Shown: positions 5,905-11,041 of the stretch, in pieces | Position numbering within the stretch: the stretch's first letter is position 1 | How the letters are laid out: every line of letters begins with the position of its first letter | NCBI GenBank assembly: GCA_902795525.1 | Contig: CADBLN010000020.1 | Location: 1 to 11,041 of the forward strand | From: an uncultured Erysipelotrichaceae bacterium | GTDB lineage: Bacteria > Bacillota_I > Bacilli_A > Erysipelotrichales > Erysipelotrichaceae | Direction: 5' to 3' | Length of the DNA stretch: 11,041 nucleotides | Notes under the pieces: generated by a model | What the model was told of the DNA's origin: nothing | The model's database searches: none | What the model saw: the letters and a program-made list of their open reading frames with translations, nothing else | Made by a program: the position numbers and the translations under genes

Positions 5905-7485
5905 ATGGATAGATTAGATTGTAAGACCTTCAAGGAGATGTTTACTAGTGGAGCTAACAACCTTGAAAACAAACACGAAGAGGTAAACTCGTTGAATGTG
6001 TTTCCTGTTCCAGATGGTGATACTGGCACTAACATGTCGATGACTTTTACCACTGGCATCAATGAAATGAATAATTTAATGAATGACCACGTTGGAGATA
6101 GTGCTAAGGTTTTGGCAAAAAACATGTTGATGGGAGCCCGTGGAAATTCAGGGGTAATTCTTTCCCAAATCTTCAAAGGCATTCAAAAAAGTTTAGATGG
6201 TAAAGATGTTGCTACAACTGAAGATATAGTTAACGCTTTTTCAAATGGAGCCGTTGTCGCTTATAAAGCGGTAATGACACCAGTTGAGGGAACAATTTTG
6301 ACAGTTGTCAGAGAATCGAGTGAAGCTGGCAGAGTTTATTTCCAACAAAAACCCAACGCCAGCATTGAAGAATATTTTAATGTGGTATACCAACAAGCTC
6401 AAAAAAGTCTGAAGAATACTCCAGAGCTTTTGCCAGTATTAAAAGAAGCTGGTGTTGTTGATTCAGGAGGGGCTGGATATACTGCTGTACTTGAAGGTGT
6501 TGTTTCATACCTTAATGGCAAGCCAATTGGTGTGAGTGAAAATAAAGCTGAAACCGTTGAAAAAGGTTATTGTATTGAAGTGGAAATCCAATTATCTGAA
6601 AAGTACCAAAAGGAATTTGATCCTGCAATTTTAAATAAATCTCTTGCCAAGAGCAGTAATGTTTTAGACATTAGCAGGAACGAAAAAGTTGCAACGATTC
6701 ATGTTCATACCTTAAATCCAGGTGTTATATTAAGCATTTGCCAAAAATTTGGAGAGATGGATCAGGTTAAAGTTGCAAATTTGGCTAAGGGACATGAAAG
6801 TATCTTGGAGCCGGTTGTAAGTGAAGAAGTGGAATATGAGTTTATAACTGTTTGCAATGGCAAAGGTATTGCGGAAGAGTTTAAAACTCTAGGGGTTAAC
6901 CACGTTATTAATGGTGGTCAAACCATGAATCCTGCAACAGAAGATTTTGTTGAGATTATCAAAAAGATTAACGCTAAAACAATCTTCATTTTACCAAATA
7001 ACGGAAACATTATTTTAGCAGCTCAACAAGCTAAAGAGGTTATGAGTGACCATAACATCGTTGTACTTGCTAGTAAAACCATTCCTGAAGGTTTGGCAGC
7101 ATGTATTGCCTTTAATTGTGAAGAAAGTATTGAAAATAATATTGAAAACATGAATGAAGCTATGGCTAATGTAACAACAGGTGAAGTTACAACAGCCGTA
7201 AAAGATACAACATACAACAAATTAAAAATCAATAATGGTGATTATATGGGGATATGCGGCAAAGAAATCTTAGTTTCTACCAATGACCTTTTAAATACCA
7301 CCAAACAATTATTGGATAGAATTATTGATGATAATAAGGTTTATGTTACTTTGATTTATGGTCAGGATATTGGCGAAGACATCGCCAACGAGATTAAAGA
7401 TTTTATCTTAGAGAAATATGATGTTGATTGTGGCATTATTAATGGCAATCAAGAGTTATATCCATTCATCATTGGTGTAGAATAA
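5905..7485 (+). CDS. fakA: Fatty acid kinase catalytic subunit FakA (DAK2 / YloV family)
   Basis: FakA phosphorylates fatty acids held by FakB binding proteins, giving acyl-phosphates for phospholipid synthesis through PlsX/PlsY (known for the family). The 526-residue protein is near the usual length of about 550. The N-terminal DhaL-like kinase domain (about 1-200) carries NVFPVPDGDTGTNM (31-44, with Mg/ATP-binding Asp37 and Asp39), MGARGNSGV (76-84), PVEGTILTVVRE, and AGVVDSGGAGY. The middle domain has GYCIEVE (Cys223) and HVHTLNPG (His266, His268), which resemble residues described as important in FakA middle domains. The C-terminal DegV-like part shows INGGQTMNPATEDF, ILPNNGN and KTIPEGLAA. 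The ATG has AGGTGA at 5895-5900. No fakB lies in the window; FakB genes are usually elsewhere. The unit ends in a terminator. Confidence 0.95.
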   Translation: MDRLDCKTFKEMFTSGANNLENKHEEVNSLNVFPVPDGDTGTNMSMTFTTGINEMNNLMNDHVGDSAKVLAKNMLMGARGNSGVILSQIFKGIQKSLDGKDVATTEDIVNAFSNGAVVAYKAVMTPVEGTILTVVRESSEAGRVYFQQKPNASIEEYFNVVYQQAQKSLKNTPELLPVLKEAGVVDSGGAGYTAVLEGVVSYLNGKPIGVSENKAETVEKGYCIEVEIQLSEKYQKEFDPAILNKSLAKSSNVLDISRNEKVATIHVHTLNPGVILSICQKFGEMDQVKVANLAKGHESILEPVVSEEVEYEFITVCNGKGIAEEFKTLGVNHVINGGQTMNPATEDFVEIIKKINAKTIFILPNNGNIILAAQQAKEVMSDHNIVVLASKTIPEGLAACIAFNCEESIENNIENMNEAMANVTTGEVTTAVKDTTYNKLKINNGDYMGICGKEILVSTNDLLNTTKQLLDRIIDDNKVYVTLIYGQDIGEDIANEIKDFILEKYDVDCGIINGNQELYPFIIGVE

Positions 7486-7515
7486 ACTATTTGAAATAAT
7501 CAAATAGTTTTCTTT
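7484..7515 (+). terminator. Rho-independent terminator after fakA
   Basis: A perfect 11-bp inverted repeat, AAACTATTTGA (7484-7494) and TCAAATAGTTT (7500-7510), has a 5-base loop AATAA and a T-rich run overlapping and following the right arm (7508-7515). The left arm begins within the fakA stop codon. The stem is AT-rich, so some read-through into recG is possible. The hairpin ends only 11 bases before the recG ATG. Confidence 0.8.
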
Positions 7516-7521
7516 ATTGTT

Positions 7522-9528
7522 ATGAAAGAAGTTAGATTAACTGAGAAAAAAAAGGAAGCTTTAGCACAGCTAGGAATTGAAAAATCTAGTGATGTTTTAG
7601 AGTACTTTCCATATCGTTATGAAACTATTGAAGATGCGCCTTATTCAAGTTGGGAAATAAATAGTAAGGTTGTTGTTGAAGGCATTGTTACTTCAAAACC
7701 AAGTATTTATCGATTTGGGAGAAATAAGTCAGTTATAAACTTTGTGATAACCACTGAAGATAATACATTTAAAGTAGCTGTATTTAACCAAATCTGGTAT
7801 TTAAAGCAAGAAGTTGGTAAAAGAATTGTTGTTATCGGTAAATATGAAGGAAATGGCAAGATTCTAGCAACTTCAATAATCAACGATTCCTTAGAGAATG
7901 TTTTAGGCATAAAGCCGGTTTATTCTCTCAAAGATAAAGTAAAGCCAAAGTATTTTAGCCAATTGATTGCTAAGGTGCTTGAAGAAAACAGGGATGAAAT
8001 ACATAGTTTTATCCCGATGAGTTTGAGGGAAGAGAACCATTTGCTTTCTCGTTATGCAGCTTTGAAAGATATACATTTTCCAAGGAGCTCTAGCAGCCTT
8101 CAAAAAGCAATTAAAACCATGAAATATGAAGAGTTTTTCAAGTTTCAGTGTTTCATGTCATATCGCAAACAAATCAATCGTTTATTTGATGATAGATATG
8201 CTAAAAAGATTGATGAGAAAAAACTAAATGAGATGATAGGGGACTTACCTTTTTCTTTGACTAATGATCAACAAAATGTTGTGAATGAAATAGTCAATGA
8301 TTTGAAGTCAAATTATCAAATGGGCCGTTTATTGCAAGGTGATGTTGGCAGTGGTAAAACAATAGTTTCATTTATTGCGATGTATGCAACTTATCTTGCA
8401 GGTCAACAAGCTTGTCTAATGGCTCCAACTGAGATACTTGCCAAACAACATTTTAATAACATCCAAAGAGTATTTAATGGTTATAACTTGAGAATTGAAC
8501 TTTTATATTCAGGGGTTCCAAATATCCAAAGAAAACAGATTTTACAGGATATTAAAAATGGGCATATTGACTTCGTGGTAGGAACCCATGCGCTATTTCA
8601 ACAAGATGTTGAATTTCATAACTTAGGTTTAATCATTACTGATGAGCAACACCGTTTTGGGGTGAAACAAAGACAGCTTTTACAAGATAAAGGTAATAAT
8701 CCGGATATTTTGTTGATGTCAGCGACCCCGATACCTAGAACCCTGGCCACTTCACTTTATGGCGATATGGATGTTTCTACCATTAGTGAAACACCAAACA
8801 AGGGTAAGGTTATTCATACCAAACTTTTGAAGAAAAACAGTTTTATTCCTGTTATTGATGAGATTGAAAAGCTTTTAGATGAAGGCAACCAAATGTATGT
8901 TGTATGTGCAACTATTGAAAAATCTACAGAAGTACTTGCTCGAAACGTTAACGATATTTACAACAACTTAAATGATTACTTTAAAGGTAAGTACAAACTT
9001 GGACTTTTACATGGCCAAATGGATGAAGAACAAAAGGATGCAGTACAATCAGCATTTAGTAATCATGAAATAGACATCTTAGTTACCACAACTGTCGTTG
9101 AGGTTGGTGTTGATGTTAAAAATGCCAATATAATGGTCATTTATGATGCCAATAGATTTGGTTTAAGCCAGTTGCATCAACTAAGAGGAAGAATTGGAAG
9201 AGGCAGTAAAGAAGGCTATTGCTATTTATTAACTAATTCAGTTGAAGAAGATGCGATTGAGAGATTGAATATAATCGTTGAAAACAATGATGGATTTGAA
9301 ATATCTTATCGAGACTTGCAATTAAGAGGACCAGGTGACATTTTAGGATATCGTCAAAGTGGTTTGCCAACATTTAGGTTAGGAAATGTTGTTGAAGACA
9401 ATGAATTGCTACAAAAAACGCGTCTCGATGCCTTGAAAATTTTAAAAGACTTAGATAACCCTGAAAACACTAGAGTTAAAGAATATTTACAAGAAATTCA
9501 AGAAAATGCCCACTACTATCTAGACTAA
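7522..9528 (+). CDS. recG: ATP-dependent DNA helicase RecG
   Basis: RecG is a superfamily 2 double-strand DNA translocase that remodels stalled replication forks and branched intermediates. The 668-residue length fits the family. An N-terminal wedge/OB domain (about 1-240) begins with a helical LGIEKSSDVLEYFPYRYE segment and contains KVVVEGIV and GKYEGNGKI. The helicase core shows Walker A GDVGSGKT (273-280), APTEILAKQH, the DEQH box (374-377), SATPIPRTLA (400-409), TTVVEVGVDV and the arginine-rich LRGRIGRG (554-561). A C-terminal accessory region has DLQLRGPGDILGYRQSG. The ATG at 7522 is kept because it gives the expected N-terminus, but no Shine-Dalgarno is visible; the bases before it are T-rich and follow a terminator hairpin. 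In-frame upstream codons reach a TGA within the hairpin, so no better ATG, GTG or TTG start exists. Confidence 0.97.
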   Translation: MKEVRLTEKKKEALAQLGIEKSSDVLEYFPYRYETIEDAPYSSWEINSKVVVEGIVTSKPSIYRFGRNKSVINFVITTEDNTFKVAVFNQIWYLKQEVGKRIVVIGKYEGNGKILATSIINDSLENVLGIKPVYSLKDKVKPKYFSQLIAKVLEENRDEIHSFIPMSLREENHLLSRYAALKDIHFPRSSSSLQKAIKTMKYEEFFKFQCFMSYRKQINRLFDDRYAKKIDEKKLNEMIGDLPFSLTNDQQNVVNEIVNDLKSNYQMGRLLQGDVGSGKTIVSFIAMYATYLAGQQACLMAPTEILAKQHFNNIQRVFNGYNLRIELLYSGVPNIQRKQILQDIKNGHIDFVVGTHALFQQDVEFHNLGLIITDEQHRFGVKQRQLLQDKGNNPDILLMSATPIPRTLATSLYGDMDVSTISETPNKGKVIHTKLLKKNSFIPVIDEIEKLLDEGNQMYVVCATIEKSTEVLARNVNDIYNNLNDYFKGKYKLGLLHGQMDEEQKDAVQSAFSNHEIDILVTTTVVEVGVDVKNANIMVIYDANRFGLSQLHQLRGRIGRGSKEGYCYLLTNSVEEDAIERLNIIVENNDGFEISYRDLQLRGPGDILGYRQSGLPTFRLGNVVEDNELLQKTRLDALKILKDLDNPENTRVKEYLQEIQENAHYYLD

Positions 9529-9548
9529 AATATGCTAGAATTAGATAG
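9516..9548 (+). repeat. Inverted repeat between recG and rnc
   Basis: A 7-bp inverted repeat, CTATCTA (9516-9522) and TAGATAG (9542-9548), spans the recG stop and ends just before the rnc Shine-Dalgarno AGAGGT. An alternative inner pairing, TCTAG (9519-9523) with CTAGA (9535-9539), is also possible. The loop is long and no T-run follows, so it is not a terminator. It could be chance. Confidence 0.3.
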
Positions 9549-9557
9549 AGGTATTTT

Positions 9558-10238
9558 ATGTCAATTTATGATTGGTTAAAATCATTGGGAATAGAGCTAA
9601 AACATCATCAATTAATTGATGATGCTTTTATACATTCTTCTTATGTTAATGAGCATAAAGAAGTAAAAAATGACAATGAAAGACTTGAATTCATGGGTGA
9701 TGCTGTCATGCAAGTTTGGATTAGTGACAGGCTATTTAAGATGAAACCACAACTAAATGAAGGTCAAATGACCACTCTGAGACAAAAAATTGTTTGTGAA
9801 GCTACCTTTGCTCAAGTTATGAGAACAATGGGATTAAACAATTTCATTAAGTTGGGAGTGGGTGAAGAAAAAACAGGTGGTAGAAACCGTGATTCTATTC
9901 TAGCTGACTGTTTTGAAGCTTTTGTTGGTGCTTTATATCTAACAAATGGTATTAGAGTTATTGATAAAATATTTGATCCTGTATTTAAACCATTATTACA
10001 ACATCCAGAGGAAACAGGCATAGCTGATTATAAAACTAAACTGCAAGAACTAGTTCAATCAGACGTTAGAAAAGCAGTTTCCTATAAGTTAATAAAGGAA
10101 ACAGGACCCGCAAATAATAAAAAGTTTACAATGGGTGTTTTTCTTGAAGACATATTACTTGGAACAGGTGTGGGAAATAGTAAAAAACAAGCAGAACAAG
10201 CCGCTGCTCAAAAGGCATTAGAAAAGATGGTGAAATAA
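9558..10238 (+). CDS. rnc: Ribonuclease III
   Basis: RNase III is the Mg-dependent double-strand-specific endoribonuclease that processes rRNA precursors and cuts structured mRNAs. The 226 residues hold a catalytic domain (about 1-145) with the family signature NERLEFMGDAV (40-50). Metal-binding residues are present at Glu41, Glu44 and Asp48, and a second acidic pair Asp117 and Glu120 lies in ADCFEAFVGALY, matching E. coli Asp114 and Glu117. A dsRNA-binding domain (about 155-224) runs from DYKTKLQELVQ to KKQAEQAAAQKALEKM. The ATG is preceded by AGAGGT at 9547-9552, a modest Shine-Dalgarno. In Bacillus rnc usually follows acpP and precedes smc; here it lies between recG and polC. Its TAA overlaps the polC ATG. 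Confidence 0.98.
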   Translation: MSIYDWLKSLGIELKHHQLIDDAFIHSSYVNEHKEVKNDNERLEFMGDAVMQVWISDRLFKMKPQLNEGQMTTLRQKIVCEATFAQVMRTMGLNNFIKLGVGEEKTGGRNRDSILADCFEAFVGALYLTNGIRVIDKIFDPVFKPLLQHPEETGIADYKTKLQELVQSDVRKAVSYKLIKETGPANNKKFTMGVFLEDILLGTGVGNSKKQAEQAAAQKALEKMVK

Positions 10239-11041
10239 TGGACTTACTAGAAACATTAAAAAGCATAGGCCTAAGTCAAGAGTATTTTGAATTCTTTCAA
10301 GATGCTTTTTTAACTAAAGTACAACATCTTACTAATACCCACGGTTTGAGGTTTAAACTAATTACAAACAATGTATTGCCATATGATGCTTATATAGAAC
10401 TCAAAAATAAGCTTAAGGCATATTTTAATGCTGATATTGAATTAGTTATTCTGCCTAAAAAATGCGCCATAAATACAGCTCAACTCAATAGATATTTAGA
10501 AAATGTTTTAGTTGAAAAAGAAATAAGTGGATTTGAAGGCTTTATTCCCGTTGTACAAGGGAATTGTATCTTAGTTGAAGGAATTTCCAAAGAACTTAAA
10601 AATCAGCTCCAAGAAGCTTTAAAACCTTTTGGGATTGATTATCCAATTGAAGATAAAGTTGCCGAAACAGATGAAAAGGTATCCGGAACTTATATTGAAA
10701 CTAATGATTCATCAGACATTAAGTATTATGGCAGTCGTAAAAAGGGCACTATTCAAAAGACAGATATCGACAAGAGTAGTTACCGCTTTTTGAATATGGA
10801 TAAATTAGAGAAAGACCAAAACAAAATTTGTGTCCAAGGCAAAGTGTTTAAGGTTGAAATGCAGCAATTAAAAAGCAAACTGGAAATGCAAAAGGTTTAT
10901 ATCACAGATTTTGTAGATGCTGTAATGATTAAAAGATTCGAAGGAAGCGAATTACCTCATAGTGAACTAGATAAAGTTCAAATGGATATGATTTTCAGGG
11001 TTTATGGTAATGTCAAATATGATGATTATGATCGTTGTTTG
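10238..11041 (+). CDS. polC: DNA polymerase III PolC, N-terminal part (runs off right edge)
   Basis: The frame stays open from ATG 10238 to the last base, giving 268 residues of what should be a protein of about 1,400. PolC is the replicative polymerase of low-GC Gram-positives. The first 170 or so residues (MDLLETLKSIGLSQEYFEFF onward) form the variable N-terminal domain. From about residue 185, NKICVQGKVFKVEMQQLKS, then YITDFVDAVMIKRFEG and VYGNVKYDDYDR, match the OB-fold domain that precedes the PHP and exonuclease modules in PolC (VxGxVFxxE, ITDxxDSIxxKxF, RVxGxxxYD patterns recalled from relatives). The polymerase, PHP and exonuclease parts lie outside the window. GGTGA at 10229-10233 is a usable Shine-Dalgarno inside rnc, and the TAATG overlap suggests coupled translation with rnc. 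I translated this stretch by hand. Confidence 0.9.
   Translation, partial: MDLLETLKSIGLSQEYFEFFQDAFLTKVQHLTNTHGLRFKLITNNVLPYDAYIELKNKLKAYFNADIELVILPKKCAINTAQLNRYLENVLVEKEISGFEGFIPVVQGNCILVEGISKELKNQLQEALKPFGIDYPIEDKVAETDEKVSGTYIETNDSSDIKYYGSRKKGTIQKTDIDKSSYRFLNMDKLEKDQNKICVQGKVFKVEMQQLKSKLEMQKVYITDFVDAVMIKRFEGSELPHSELDKVQMDMIFRVYGNVKYDDYDRCL

Noticed and set aside
7491..7519. A recG promoter using TTGAAA (7491-7496) as -35 and TTATTG as -10
   Set aside because: The -10 is poor, both elements overlap the terminator hairpin and its tail, and transcription would begin after the ATG.
1..11041. CRISPR array, insertion sequence, tRNA or rRNA gene, phage remnant, or toxin-antitoxin pair
   Set aside because: No direct-repeat array, transposase, integrase, cloverleaf or rRNA-like stretch was seen; nearly all bases belong to conserved housekeeping genes with uniform composition.

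Overview
The window reads as an ordinary chromosomal housekeeping stretch from a low-GC Gram-positive bacterium (Bacillota). Support comes from a Gram-positive-type PolC, DivIB, an Asp23-family protein followed directly by FakA, RuvAB with no RuvC beside it, and AT-rich codon use. The genetic code is standard: ruvB ends on TGA inside a terminator, and no gene contains an in-frame TGA, which argues against Mycoplasma or Spiroplasma. The gene order and the protein flavour suggest an Erysipelotrichia-like or compact Bacilli lineage, but that is inference.

All eleven genes lie on the + strand and are tightly packed. (1) 1-905 is the 3' part of obg, closed by a hairpin terminator that contains its stop codon. 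(2) 959-2556 is ruvA-ruvB, the Holliday-junction branch migration pair, closed by a strong terminator. (3) 2626-7485 is murG-murB-divIB-asp23-fakA, which joins two lipid II / cell-wall steps, a divisome protein, an Asp23 protein and fatty-acid kinase. It ends in a perfect 11-bp terminator. (4) 7522-11041 is recG-rnc-polC, with polC running off the right edge.

The junctions suggest translational coupling: murG/murB and rnc/polC share TAATG stop-start overlaps, and divIB starts on a TTG inside murB. The largest gap is only about 70 bases, so the intergenic signals are terminators, two possible -10 boxes and Shine-Dalgarno sites.

I see no mobile element, CRISPR array, tRNA, rRNA or unfamiliar gene, and no evidence of a previously undescribed system. 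The points worth a second look are the merged gene order, the absence of a Shine-Dalgarno before recG just after a terminator hairpin, the rnc/polC overlap, and TATAAT boxes placed so close to ruvA and murG that their transcripts would be nearly leaderless.
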